Shown piece by piece: positions 1 to 8,359 of a DNA stretch of 64,000 bases. Below the pieces are notes generated by a model. That model made no database searches, was not told where the DNA came from, and worked only from the letters and a program-made list of their open reading frames with translations. Position 1 is the stretch's first letter. Each line of letters starts with the position of its first letter. The position numbers were made by a program, and so were the translations under genes. Origin of the DNA: JAUZRW01 sp034437755. GTDB lineage: Bacteria > Chloroflexota > Anaerolineae > Aggregatilineales > Phototrophicaceae. The stretch lies in assembly GCA_034437755.1 (NCBI GenBank), contig DAOTTV010000070.1:15748-79747 (forward strand), read 5' to 3'.

Positions 1-2
1 GC

Positions 3-662
3 GCGGCCGGCTTGCGTATGGATGAGTCGTGGTTTCCGGTATTAGCGGGGACGCGCGTGCGCTTTCCCGTAGACAATCGCCTGCGCCCGAGCGGGATGCC
101 AGATTATCCCGAAAGTTACGCCGACGCGCCGCTTGATCGTCTGCCGATACGCCTGCTCGATCGAGAGATCGAGATCGAACGCCCGCTTGATGAGGACACG
201 ATCGAGATATTGCGTGAGCGTCTGCGCGATGGACAGGTGCCCTGTGGTATAGCCGGCTTGCCCGATTGCGACGAATCAGCGCTGTTTGAACGCTTCGAGG
301 GGCGTATCCCTGATCTCGATCGCTGGGGGGATGACCTGCGCGAGGGTGATCTCGACATCGATATTGAGCGCGAATGTCGCCTAAACTCGCGGCGATGCGC
401 GGATTACGATGATGACGACGATTACGACGACAGCTCTGACTTACCCGATCGCCCGAGTTTCACTGATCCCGTCCAACCGGACAACGACGAGCGCGACAAC
501 AACGAGCGTGACAACGACGAGCGCGACAGTTGGAGCCAAGATGATGATGGCGACCGGCAAACCAGCGATGATGCCGATGATAATGTTTATGAAGAAGAGG
601 ATCATAGCGATAACAATATAAGAGAAGAGGGTGAAGAAGAAGAGGAGGATGAAGAGAATTGA
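3..662 (+). CDS. Acidic low-complexity protein, 5' end outside window
   Basis: I do not recognise a family. The frame is open to the left edge, so the true start probably lies upstream; a TTG at 12 and an ATG at 18 are possible internal starts. The first ~125 residues look globular, with three Cys (about 78, 85 and 122). The rest is an acidic, probably disordered tail: an Asp run near 133-141, a degenerate DNDERDN-type repeat around 155-172, and a Glu-rich end. The tail repeat is also visible in the DNA as repeated gacaacgacgagcgc-like units. The product could be an exported or surface protein with a disordered tail, but nothing visible settles its function. Confidence 0.5.
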   Translation, partial: AAGLRMDESWFPVLAGTRVRFPVDNRLRPSGMPDYPESYADAPLDRLPIRLLDREIEIERPLDEDTIEILRERLRDGQVPCGIAGLPDCDESALFERFEGRIPDLDRWGDDLREGDLDIDIERECRLNSRRCADYDDDDDYDDSSDLPDRPSFTDPVQPDNDERDNNERDNDERDSWSQDDDGDRQTSDDADDNVYEEEDHSDNNIREEGEEEEEDEEN

Positions 663-955
663 CGGTGTTGTTGGCACATCCAGCCCGCGCCCTCAATCCC
701 TCTCCTGAACGCCACAATTGCTTTCACCAGAGACTAAAGTCTCTAGCTAGCAAGATCGTAAGCCCACTAAAGGGGCTGAAAAACCTATCCGGCGGGGTCA
801 GAGCCACTTCGGATGGCTTCCCCGCCAGACATGGTAGCCGCCATGCTTCAGCTTGCGGCGTAAAAAGTGGCGATTTAGACTTATAGGTAACGTATAGGCA
901 GTTAGGAGAGGGGCTGTTTGTGCGGTTGCCCCTCTCGATGATTGCGCGCTAGCGC
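663..955. repeat. Hairpin-rich intergenic region
   Basis: No gene is visible. The stretch holds a series of short hairpins: agagact/agtctct at 730-745, an agccc/gggct pair just after it, a large nested hairpin with arms ggcgggg/ccccgcc near 795-832, a catgg/ccatg pair after that, and gagaggggc/gcccctctc at 906-936. The last lies just past the lpdA stop on the minus strand and could act as its 3' end, although it has no T-run. The first part resembles the actaaagt-type interspersed palindromes common in some bacterial genomes; that comparison is from memory. Confidence 0.5.
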
Positions 956-2356
956 TCAGAGGTTAATCATGTGCCCTTCGAGACCGTGCGCCGCTTCTTT
1001 GATCGCTTCGCTGAGGGTCGGGTGCGCGTGGACATTGCGCGAGATTTCGTGCGGAGTCAGTTCCCATTGACGGGCAAGCGTCAGTTCTGGCAATAATTCA
1101 GTGACGTTCGCGCCGATCATGTGCGCGCCCAGAATTTCACCGTATTTCTTATCGCTGATGATCTTGACAAAGCCCGATGACTCGCCCAGACCAAGCGCCT
1201 TGCCATTCGCCTGAAAGGGGAACTTCGCCACGTTGATGTCATAGCCCATCTCTTTCGCCTGAGCTTCGGTATAGCCGAAGGCGGCGACCTGTGGGTTACA
1301 GTAGATGGCACGCGGCATGAAGTCAAAATCGAGTTCCATCGTCTCCACACCTGCGATATTCTCAGCGGCGACCACGCCCATCGTCTCGGCAACGTGTGCC
1401 AGCATCAGCTTTGCCGTGACATCGCCAACCGCGTAGATGTGCGGCACGCTGGTCTGCATCTTCTCGTTGATGGCGATCGCGTTGCGGTCAGTCAGTTGCA
1501 CGCCGGTATTCTCCAGTCCGAAGCCCTCGACATTCGGTTGGAAGCCGATCGCGACCATCGCTTTATCCGCGTTTAGCGTTTTGGTCTCGCCCTTCTTGCG
1601 ATCTTCGACGGTGACCGTCACGCTATCGCCGTGATCGTCGATGGCTTGCACCGCATGATTCGACAGGATGGTCACGCCCATCTTCTTGTATTGCTTGGTC
1701 AGCTCACGGCTGATCTCTTTATCTTCCAGCGGTAGAATGCGATCCATGAATTCGACAATCGTCACATCGACGCCGTAATTCGCCATCACGTAGGCGAACT
1801 CCACACCAATCACGCCCCCACCCGCGATGACGATGCTATCAGGCAGATTATCGGTCATGATTTGTGTTTCCCAGCCAACGACGTTATCGCTGAAGCCGAT
1901 GCCGGGGATGGTGTTATCTTTTGCGCCGGTGGCGATGATCGCGTGTTTGAAGGTCAGCGTTTCGGTATCGCCCTTGTTCAGATCGACGTCGATCGTCTGA
2001 TCATCTTTGAAGGTCGCCCAACCGTCATATTCATCGACCTTGTTCTTCTTCATCAAGAAGTGAACGCCCTTCACCAGTCGCTCGGATACTTCGCGACTGC
2101 GCTCCCATGCGCGCTTATAATCGAAGCTCACATCGCCGACGATGCCGAATTCTTCGGCTTTATGGATGAAGGCGTGGGCGAGTTCGGCATTGTGTAAGAG
2201 TGCCTTCGACGGAATACACCCCACGTTCAGGCACACGCCGCCCCAGTACTTCTTCTCGACGACGGCGACCTTTAAGCCCAGTTGGCTCGCACGGATTGCC
2301 GCAACGTAACCGCCGGGACCAGCCCCGACGACAACGATATCATAATCTTTAGCCAT
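956..2356 (-). CDS. lpdA: Dihydrolipoyl dehydrogenase (E3)
   Basis: FAD-dependent E3 that reoxidises dihydrolipoamide with NAD+ in 2-oxoacid dehydrogenase or glycine-cleavage complexes. The 466-residue product has the FAD dinucleotide motif GAGPGG at 11-16, the redox disulfide in GGVCLNVGCIPSK (Cys42, Cys47), an internal NAD-binding GGGVIGVEFA segment, and the C-terminal HAHPTLSE motif carrying the catalytic His-Glu pair. Length is normal for the family. I chose the ATG at 2356 rather than the upstream in-frame start at 2410 because aggag precedes it and the FAD motif then falls at the usual distance. No E1 or E2 gene is adjacent, so its partner complex cannot be told from this window. Confidence 0.96.
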   Translation of the reverse strand: MAKDYDIVVVGAGPGGYVAAIRASQLGLKVAVVEKKYWGGVCLNVGCIPSKALLHNAELAHAFIHKAEEFGIVGDVSFDYKRAWERSREVSERLVKGVHFLMKKNKVDEYDGWATFKDDQTIDVDLNKGDTETLTFKHAIIATGAKDNTIPGIGFSDNVVGWETQIMTDNLPDSIVIAGGGVIGVEFAYVMANYGVDVTIVEFMDRILPLEDKEISRELTKQYKKMGVTILSNHAVQAIDDHGDSVTVTVEDRKKGETKTLNADKAMVAIGFQPNVEGFGLENTGVQLTDRNAIAINEKMQTSVPHIYAVGDVTAKLMLAHVAETMGVVAAENIAGVETMELDFDFMPRAIYCNPQVAAFGYTEAQAKEMGYDINVAKFPFQANGKALGLGESSGFVKIISDKKYGEILGAHMIGANVTELLPELTLARQWELTPHEISRNVHAHPTLSEAIKEAAHGLEGHMINL

Positions 2357-2483
2357 AATCTTTGCTTCTCCTATTGCGTCACGTTTAAATGCCGCGTCGC
2401 GGATTGTCAACGACAGACGGCACAGTTACATGCATACTAGTGTACTATTTATGTGCAAGGTAGACTATGCTGTATCGTGCAGA

Positions 2484-2822
2484 TTAATCGGCAACGGCGA
2501 TCAACTGGTTTGATAAAATCGGATTCTCGCGGAATAGATCAGTGCGTGCCGTGCGCCCGATGACTGCTTCTGGCTCGGCAAATGCCAGTCGCGGCGCGAG
2601 ATCGGCAGGATATTCGACCGTCATCACCATTTCCGGCGTGATCTGCACCCCACGCGGAATATCTTGCGCGGCGACGACGACCGCCTGTACCACTAGCGGC
2701 GTAGCGGTCGGGGCGATCGTCTCGCGGGTCGGGGTGGGGTCGGGCACGGTTGTCGGCGGGGCTGAAGCCGGCGTGCAGGCAAACACGCACAACGCCAGCA
2801 AGAACAAATAGAAATAACGCAA
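2484..2822 (-). CDS. SAF-domain lipoprotein
   Basis: Small exported lipoprotein of 112 residues. It has a hydrophobic N-terminus ending in a lipobox-like LCVFAC (Cys16), a Pro/Thr linker at about 18-42, then a SAF domain from VVVAAQDIPRGVQIT to the end. SAF domains also occur in CpaB/FlgA-like pilus and flagellar assembly proteins, where they are thought to bind glycan or wall. The start is TTG, supported by ggagg five to six bases upstream. No pilus genes are nearby, so a role in Flp pilus assembly is not supported here. The upstream 180 bases include a solo end of the dispersed repeat. Confidence 0.75.
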   Translation of the reverse strand: MRYFYLFLLALCVFACTPASAPPTTVPDPTPTRETIAPTATPLVVQAVVVAAQDIPRGVQITPEMVMTVEYPADLAPRLAFAEPEAVIGRTARTDLFRENPILSNQLIAVAD

Positions 2823-2847
2823 GACATCCTCCAGAGGCTAGGTAATC

Positions 2848-2878
2848 AGGCGCTTTGGCATCTCGCGTGGTTTTTGTT
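2848..2878 (+). repeat. Solo end of dispersed TIR element (degenerate)
   Basis: The sequence ggcgctttggcatctcgcgt followed by ggtttttgtt closely matches the left end of the element at 56694 (tggctctttgggatgtcgcg then tggtttttgtt). No inner hairpin modules follow, so this is a remnant or solo end. Confidence 0.5.
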
Positions 2879-3003
2879 GAGCGTATTCAAAAGCTCATGA
2901 GCCTTAGCGCAACGCCCTGACCATCTCATGGCACACTTTTTACATAAGAACCAAGATTTTTAGCACGCAAGACAGCAATCATTGATGCTACAGTATACCG
3001 CAA

Positions 3004-3183
3004 ATGCGACCCCCATACAGGGCGGCATCATGCGGCGGGGTCAAGCAGGTGGGCGGTGCTGATCGAACGGTGGCGTTCGGCTTTGCGCGCGGTAACTCGC
3101 ACGGTTACGAAATCGCACACAGCGATTCGCTGGTGAACGTGACACAATTGCTGATCGCCTTCATTCAGCATCTCGCGCAGTAG
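3004..3183 (+). CDS. Possible small protein, 59 aa
   Basis: An open frame from ATG 3004 to TAG 3181-3183 gives a 59-residue product whose C-terminal half reads as a plausible amphipathic helix (LVNVTQLLIAFIQHL). It ends eight bases before the 3192-3216 hairpin. No Shine-Dalgarno is visible, the start is uncertain and I know no homologue. It could be the tail of a decayed gene. It seems better than the overlapping minus-strand frame, which would begin inside the hairpin and looks compositionally unlike protein. Confidence 0.3.
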   Translation: MRPPYRAASCGGVKQVGGADRTVAFGFARGNSHGYEIAHSDSLVNVTQLLIAFIQHLAQ

Positions 3184-3191
3184 AGACGCAC

Positions 3192-3216
3192 AAGCCCCCG
3201 TTGATAGCGGGGGCTT
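3192..3216. terminator. Hairpin between convergent ends
   Basis: Perfect 9-bp stem aagcccccg/cgggggctt with a 7-nt loop. It lies just past the minus-strand Fe-S oxidoreductase and just after the small plus-strand frame. There is no strong T-run on either side, so it may be a weak or factor-assisted terminator. Confidence 0.6.
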
Positions 3217-3237
3217 ATCGCGCATGATGCAAGCGCA

Positions 3238-5304
3238 TTAATCAGCGGCGGCGGGTTCTTTCGGTTCAGGTGCGTCCAATCGCTCGGCTAGCATCTCGAC
3301 CACATCGCGCACGACCGGCCCTTCGCCGTGTTCTGAGCGGGCGGTGTCGAACATCTGCATACAAAAGGGACACCCGACCGCGAGCGTCTCGGCGCCGGTC
3401 GCCATCGCTTCTTCGTACCGTTCGAGATTCACGGCTTTGTCGCCATGCTCTTCTTCTTTCCAGAATTGCGCGCCACCTGCCCCACAGCAGAAGCTATTTT
3501 TACCATGACGCGGCATCTCGATTGTGTCGGTCGTGATCGTCGCCAGCACGTTACGCGGCGCATCGACAATATCATTATGCCGCCCCAGATAGCAGGGATC
3601 GTGGAAGGTGACGTTGTTCCATTTGTCGGGATGTGCGCTCTGCGGCAAGCGATCCTGTGCGATCAACTCTTCGATCAGTTCGGTATGATGGATCACTTCG
3701 TATTGTCCGCCGAACTGATGATACTCCTTGCCGAGATTGTGCAGGCAGTGCGGGCAAGTCGCCACGATGCGCGGCGGGTTTGCATCGTTGAGCGTCTCGA
3801 CGTTCATCGATGCCAGTTCAAAGTACAGGTATTCATTGCCGCCCCGTCGCGCTACGTCACCGGTACAGGTCTCGGCATCGCCCAGCACCGCGAAGTTAAC
3901 GCTGGCGGCGTGCATCACCTTGACCAGTGCTTGCGCGGTCTCTTGTGCGCGTGGGTCATAATTGGCGGCACACCCAACCCAGTACAGAATCTCGAAATCA
4001 GGATTTTCGGCAACTGTCGGCACAGGGATGTCTAAGTCTTCAGTCCAGAGCATACGCTCGCGCCCGTCTTGCCACGGGTTACCTTGACGCTCCATCCCGT
4101 TGAACGCGCCCTGTAGCTCGTTGGGGAAGTCGCCTTCCATCAACACTTGATTGCGCCGGATGTCGAGGATGTCGTACATCGGCTCATCGCCCACCGGACA
4201 CACATCCACACACGCACCGCAGGACGTACACGCCCAGATTGCGCTCTCGCTGATGGCTTTCCCCAGCAGATTGAAGGGCGTGCCGCCATCGGCGAGATCG
4301 CCCATCTGCTCTTTGATATAATAGCGTTTGTTGACTTCTAGCGCCGAGGGCGAGAGTTCCTTGCCGGTGACATATGCCGGACATACATCCTGACAGCGAT
4401 TGCACTGGATGCAGGCGAACGCGTCGAAAATCTGCGTTTTGCTGAGGTCGGTCAGCGTCGCCACGCCGAATTGTTCGATCGACTCATCTTCAAAATCGAG
4501 CGGGTCTAGCTCGCCTAGCGATGTCCGCTCCGGTCGTGTCAAATAATTGAGGGGTGCCATGAACAAATGCGCGTGCTTGGTATACGGGAAGTAGGGCGCA
4601 AATACCAGAATACCCCCCAGCGCCAACCACCACATCAAGTGACGGGTGAAGAGCATCCCCGTCTCATCCAGCCCCAGCCACAAGACCGAGAGCGCACTAG
4701 CGAAAGGCATATAAATATCGACACCGTGCATCGCCACGACGACCGACTCGCCCAGCAGACGTGCGCCGACGTGCAACAGGATGAAGCCCGCAACAATCAT
4801 CGAATCGTTGACCTGTGCGCCCTGCTTCACCTTAGGATGCAAGAGGACATTCTCGTGATAGCTCAGTTCGTCCTTGCTCGGCAAGGTCAAGCGGCGCAGG
4901 ATGAAATACGCCACCCCGACCAGCACGACGACGCTCAGCAAATCGGCAAAGAGGCGGTATGCCGCGTAGATCGCCCCACCCACGCCCGTTAGTTCGAGCA
5001 GGTTATCTTCCAGATTAGGCACGAAGCCAATTAATAGATCAACCGCATTGACCAGAAAGTAAAAGGTGAAGCCGATCACGATCCCCCAGTGGATGAGGCT
5101 CGTCAAGCGGCGGGTTTTCAGCGTTGTCTCTTGGGTGATATAAATCCGCAGGGCTCTCCATGCCCGTTGTAAGAGATTATCGAGGTGCAATTGTCCCTGC
5201 CCACGATTGATGATGACGTACATCTCGCGGAAACCGCTGTACGTCGCGCCGATCGCAAACAGTGCCAAAAAGACAAATACGACTTGTTCAATGGGGGTGA
5301 GCAT
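3238..5304 (-). CDS. Membrane Fe-S oxidoreductase (HdrD/GlpC-like, possible ETF:menaquinone oxidoreductase)
   Basis: A 688-residue fusion of an N-terminal membrane part (about six helices up to residue ~245, like a NarI-type cytochrome b domain) with a soluble electron-transfer part. The soluble part carries two ferredoxin-type clusters, CIQCNRCQDVCP and CTSCGACVDVCP, then two CCG domains (VGCAANYDPRA...TCPHC and HDPCYLGR...CCGAGG...CPFCM). This architecture matches DUF224/heterodisulfide-reductase-related proteins thought to pass electrons between ETF or other soluble donors and the quinone pool. It stands alone here with no etfAB neighbour, so the donor is inferred. A plausible promoter (ttgtct, 16 nt, tacact) lies upstream on the minus strand near 5365-5392. 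Confidence 0.85.
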   Translation of the reverse strand: MLTPIEQVVFVFLALFAIGATYSGFREMYVIINRGQGQLHLDNLLQRAWRALRIYITQETTLKTRRLTSLIHWGIVIGFTFYFLVNAVDLLIGFVPNLEDNLLELTGVGGAIYAAYRLFADLLSVVVLVGVAYFILRRLTLPSKDELSYHENVLLHPKVKQGAQVNDSMIVAGFILLHVGARLLGESVVVAMHGVDIYMPFASALSVLWLGLDETGMLFTRHLMWWLALGGILVFAPYFPYTKHAHLFMAPLNYLTRPERTSLGELDPLDFEDESIEQFGVATLTDLSKTQIFDAFACIQCNRCQDVCPAYVTGKELSPSALEVNKRYYIKEQMGDLADGGTPFNLLGKAISESAIWACTSCGACVDVCPVGDEPMYDILDIRRNQVLMEGDFPNELQGAFNGMERQGNPWQDGRERMLWTEDLDIPVPTVAENPDFEILYWVGCAANYDPRAQETAQALVKVMHAASVNFAVLGDAETCTGDVARRGGNEYLYFELASMNVETLNDANPPRIVATCPHCLHNLGKEYHQFGGQYEVIHHTELIEELIAQDRLPQSAHPDKWNNVTFHDPCYLGRHNDIVDAPRNVLATITTDTIEMPRHGKNSFCCGAGGAQFWKEEEHGDKAVNLERYEEAMATGAETLAVGCPFCMQMFDTARSEHGEGPVVRDVVEMLAERLDAPEPKEPAAAD

Positions 5305-5521
5305 AAAATTGTCCTTCTAACAATATTCGTTGAATGTAATCTTTGTGACCTTATTCACGAGTGTACCACTGCGGGGCAAAAAGACAAGGAATCATTGGTG
5401 ACAAATGAGAATTAAAAGGTAGGATGGTCGTCTGTCATGCGAACCGTGTAAGCATTATCAGCGCGAGTGCATCTAAATATACGCAATACATGCTATTTAC
5501 CCTGACTAGGAGACAAACAAG

Positions 5522-6121
5522 ATGATTGATTTTTCCCCCGTGAGCAATGGCGAGAAAAAATATATCGACCTCTGGCGCGAGCAAGCGATCACGATTGATG
5601 ATTTGCGCGATATGACCAACGAGAGCATTGACTATCTGCTGGGCCTGCTGGAAGATGTCGAAGATGCCGACATTATCTTCGAGCCGACCGACCCCGATGC
5701 TCATGACCCGCACGCCGTCGAAGGCGAGGAGATGATTGGTTGGACGCTGGGACATCTGATTGCCCATGTGACCGCCAGCAGTGAGGAGGGGGCGGCATTC
5801 AGTTCTTTGCTCGCGCGTGGTGTTGAAGATGTCAAAAATCGCCCGCGTTACGAAACCCCATGGCGCGAGATCGACACGAAAGCGAAAGCCATCCAACGCC
5901 TCGAAGAGAGCCGACAGATGCGCCTCGCTTACCTCGACACCTGGCCCGATCAACCGCACTACGAAAACTATCGCGTCGCCAAGACCGAAGGCTTTGCCGA
6001 GTACTTCGGCGCGTTGAACGCCCCCGCGAGCTTTTTGATGGGCTTAGCGCACGAAGTCGGGCATTATGACCAGATCAAAGAGGCGAAACGCCAAGCTCTC
6101 GCCGCCCGCGCTACCGCCTGA
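5522..6121 (+). CDS. DinB-superfamily protein
   Basis: A 199-residue four-helix-bundle protein of the DinB/YfiT type. The metal-binding His positions of this fold appear in LGHLIAHV (about 78-85) and HEVGHYDQ (about 178-185). Family members are metal-dependent transferases or hydrolases, often thiol-linked, but many have no known substrate. Shine-Dalgarno-like aggag precedes the ATG. It is monocistronic, ending at a hairpin at 6135-6168. The E/D-rich segment near 40-60 is not unusual for the family. Specific function is not predictable. Confidence 0.75.
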   Translation: MIDFSPVSNGEKKYIDLWREQAITIDDLRDMTNESIDYLLGLLEDVEDADIIFEPTDPDAHDPHAVEGEEMIGWTLGHLIAHVTASSEEGAAFSSLLARGVEDVKNRPRYETPWREIDTKAKAIQRLEESRQMRLAYLDTWPDQPHYENYRVAKTEGFAEYFGALNAPASFLMGLAHEVGHYDQIKEAKRQALAARATA

Positions 6122-6134
6122 TACCCCGACCGGC

Positions 6135-6168
6135 GAACGTCTCTCGCCCATCATGATGAGAGGCGTTC
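6135..6168 (+). terminator. Hairpin after DinB-like gene
   Basis: Arms gaacgtctctc and gagaggcgttc pair over 11 positions with one G-T wobble, 13 bases past the stop. No T-run follows. It probably marks the 3' end of the DinB-like transcript and separates it from the hisS promoter. Confidence 0.55.
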
Positions 6169-6202
6169 ACGGTCACGCGCAGGCATCATCCCGCATGACG
6201 TA

Positions 6203-6231
6203 TTGCAATCTGCCCCGTTGTGACCTACACT
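6203..6231 (+). promoter_or_regulatory. Candidate hisS promoter
   Basis: TTGCAA (6203-6208), a 17-nt spacer and TACACT (6226-6231) fit a sigma-70-type promoter. It would start the transcript near 6238, about 50 bases before the leader peptide and 200 before hisS. Confidence 0.5.
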
Positions 6232-6286
6232 GAAATTATCGTCGCGCCTGCGCGACCACGTACGATACCAAGCGAAGGCTCTAATC

Positions 6287-6322
6287 ATGCGTTACCATCG
6301 CAAGCATCATCGCAATAACTGA
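6287..6322 (+). CDS. Histidine-rich leader peptide of hisS
   Basis: An 11-residue open frame, MRYHRKHHRNN, with three His codons (all CAT) at positions 4, 7 and 8. It is preceded by gaagg at 6274-6278, eight bases before the ATG, so it can be translated. It ends directly before the attenuator arms and sits 114 bases upstream of hisS. A ribosome waiting for charged tRNA-His at codons 4-8 would leave the arm at 6323-6329 exposed, whereas a ribosome reaching the stop at 6320-6322 would cover it. This is the geometry of a ribosome-mediated transcription attenuator. Function is inferred; the peptide, its ribosome-binding site and the arms are seen directly. Confidence 0.8.
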   Translation: MRYHRKHHRNN

Positions 6323-6384
6323 ACCCAACATTTCCTAACGTCTTGATACCGTCTATCACACGCGACGTTGGGTCGCGTTTTTTT
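6323..6384 (+). terminator. Attenuator: antiterminator and terminator arms before hisS
   Basis: The terminator is a perfect 7-bp stem acgcgac (6360-6366) and gtcgcgt (6372-6378) with loop gttgg, followed by a run of seven T (6378-6384). The arm acccaac (6323-6329) is perfectly complementary to gttgggt (6367-6373), which covers the terminator loop and part of its 3' arm, so the two structures exclude each other. A second competing pair is taacgtc (6336-6342) with gacgttg (6364-6370). I see no clear protector stem for the 6323-6329 arm inside the leader, though the hairpin gtcgcg/cgcgac at 6241-6256 could also compete with the terminator. Confidence 0.8.
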
Positions 6385-6436
6385 GTTTAATGCACATTGA
6401 TAGTCATCATCACTAGCAACGAGGAGAACAGCGCAC

Positions 6437-7771
6437 ATGGTCCAAATTCAACCGCGCACAGCCAAGGGCATGCGGGACTTCTTGCCCGCCGAGATGCTCA
6501 AACGCGCGTATGTCATCAATACGATTGAACAGGTTTTTCAGCTATACGGCTTTGAACCGCTGCAAACGCCGATCCTTGAGCTGAATGAAACGCTGATGGG
6601 CAAATATGGCGACGAAGCCGAAGGCTTGATTTATAGCGTGCAACACGGGCGCAGTAACAAGCGCGAAGTATCGATGCGCTACGATCTGACAGTGCCACTC
6701 GCGCGGGTCTTTGCCCAGTACGAACACGATCTCAACGTGCCCTTCAAACGCTATCAGATTGCACCCGTCTTTCGTGGCGAGCGGCCCCAACGCGGTCGCT
6801 TCCGTGAGTTCTACCAGTGTGATGTCGATATTGTCGGCGTTGCCGATATGTCCGCCGATGCCGAACTGATTAGCCTGCTGGTGACCGCCTTACAACGCCT
6901 AGGCTTCGATAATTTCACGGTCAAGATCAACAATCGCAAATTGCTGACGGGCATGGGGCAGTATAGCGGCGTGCCCGACGATCAACTAGGCGATCTCTAT
7001 CGCAGTGTCGATAAGTTCGATAAGGCGGGCGCAGAAGGCGTGCAGAAAGAATTGAGCGAGCGCGGCATCGGCGATGCCGTGATCGAGCGCATGATGACCT
7101 TGCTCCAAGCAAAGGGCGAAGGCTTAGAAAATTTAGAGCAGGTCGCGGATGTTCTCAGCGATTACCCGACAGCGGTGGACGGCATCGACGACCTGCGCCA
7201 GATGGCTGAGCGCATGGCCGCGCTCGGTATCCCCGCGGATACCTACGAATTTGATTTTACAGTCGTGCGTGGGCTGGGCTATTACACCGGCCCGATCTTC
7301 GAGGCGGTTCTCGATGGCGACTCGATCGGGAGCATCGCCGGCGGTGGACGCTATGATGACCTGATCGGCATCTTCCGCAAGCAGAGTATGCCCACGACCG
7401 GTATTTCGCTGGGTATCGAGCGCATCATCACCATCATGGATGAGCAGGATATGTACCCGGAACGCATCGGTGCGACCGTCGTCGAGACACTCGTCACTGT
7501 GTTCGATGATGAGACACAGGCAGAATCGGCGATGCTAGCCGCACGCCTGCGGGCGGGCGGCGTGCGTACCGAGCTTTACATGAGCGATAGCAAGTATAAG
7601 CTGGGCAAGCAGTTCGGCTATGCGGATAAGAAGAATATTCCGGTCGTCGCCGTGATGGGCCCTGATGAAATCGCGCAGGATGTCGTCACCTTGCGTCGCC
7701 TGCGCGATGGTCACGAGGTGACGGTCAAACGCGGTGAGGCGGCACAACAAATCCGCGATTGGCTCGATTAG
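6437..7771 (+). CDS. hisS: Histidyl-tRNA synthetase
   Basis: Class II synthetase that charges tRNA-His. The 444-residue product has the expected order: N-terminal PRTAKGMRDFLP, motif 2 in FRGERPQRGRFREFYQ, the histidine-specific segments VRGLGYYTG and GGGRYDDLIG, motif 3 near GISLGIERI, and a C-terminal anticodon-binding domain from about residue 350. Length is normal. Shine-Dalgarno aggag lies before the ATG. It is transcribed behind the His-rich leader peptide and attenuator at 6287-6384, so expression should rise when charged tRNA-His is short. No his biosynthesis genes are adjacent. Confidence 0.97.
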   Translation: MVQIQPRTAKGMRDFLPAEMLKRAYVINTIEQVFQLYGFEPLQTPILELNETLMGKYGDEAEGLIYSVQHGRSNKREVSMRYDLTVPLARVFAQYEHDLNVPFKRYQIAPVFRGERPQRGRFREFYQCDVDIVGVADMSADAELISLLVTALQRLGFDNFTVKINNRKLLTGMGQYSGVPDDQLGDLYRSVDKFDKAGAEGVQKELSERGIGDAVIERMMTLLQAKGEGLENLEQVADVLSDYPTAVDGIDDLRQMAERMAALGIPADTYEFDFTVVRGLGYYTGPIFEAVLDGDSIGSIAGGGRYDDLIGIFRKQSMPTTGISLGIERIITIMDEQDMYPERIGATVVETLVTVFDDETQAESAMLAARLRAGGVRTELYMSDSKYKLGKQFGYADKKNIPVVAVMGPDEIAQDVVTLRRLRDGHEVTVKRGEAAQQIRDWLD

Positions 7772-7880
7772 ACTCATCTGCGACTCAAATAATCATTAGC
7801 GCATCATCAGGTACGGTCGCTTGGCATGCGTTATACCAATAACGATTAGAAGGCTTGACGGTAATTGAAGAGTAGCACGT

Positions 7881-8232
7881 ATGCCAATCACCCCTCGCTG
7901 GTACAATGACGACAAGCGCGTGATCCTGATTGATGTCGTCGGCAAGTGGACATGGGAAGACTATCAAGAACTCGGCAACCAGATTCGCCCGATGTTGCTA
8001 GCGGTCGATCACACGATGGATTTGATCGCTGATATGCGCCGGAGCGGGCCTGTCCCGCGGGGCCTCGCCAGCGTACACATCCGGCGCGGGCAAGCAATCC
8101 GCCCCGATAATTAAGGCTTACGGGGGCGAGAGCAACCAGATTTGGGGCGAGACGCTGGACGACGCGCTGGACTACATTCAGTCATCATACCGGCAGAATA
8201 CCCCCGACGACACATCCACAGCAGCGGCATAA
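7881..8232 (+). pseudogene. STAS/SpoIIAA-like protein, internal deletion and frameshift
   Basis: The first frame (7881-8114, 77 residues) starts like a small STAS-like domain protein (MPITPRWYND..VVGKWTWEDY) and stops at TAA 8112. A second frame shifted by one base runs from about 8110 to TAA 8230 and reads IKAYGGESNQIW then LDDALDYIQ, which resembles the normal C-terminus of such proteins. The stretch expected between the RRGQAIRPDN segment and IKAYGG, which would normally carry a beta strand and a helix, appears to be missing, so a deletion of roughly 60-80 bases with frame change seems likely. A sequencing error alone would not explain the missing stretch. A distantly related intact gene may be the one at 51481. 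Confidence 0.6.
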
Positions 8233-8359
8233 GCACCGCTCGAAAGCACACTTTCAGAAGACGCTACAATCGCGTTACAATGCCATCACGACTATCACCT
8301 GAGCGCGTTGCACTCGACGCACTGATTTTAGGTACACACAGCAATCCAAAGGATTCTTT

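Noticed and set aside
663..955. Possible CRISPR-like or direct-repeat array
   Set aside because: The hairpins differ from one another and there is no regular repeat-spacer pattern.
3028..3225. Minus-strand reading frame of 65 codons
   Set aside because: It starts inside the 3192-3216 hairpin, has no ribosome site and an odd composition; the plus-strand frame over the same bases looks better.
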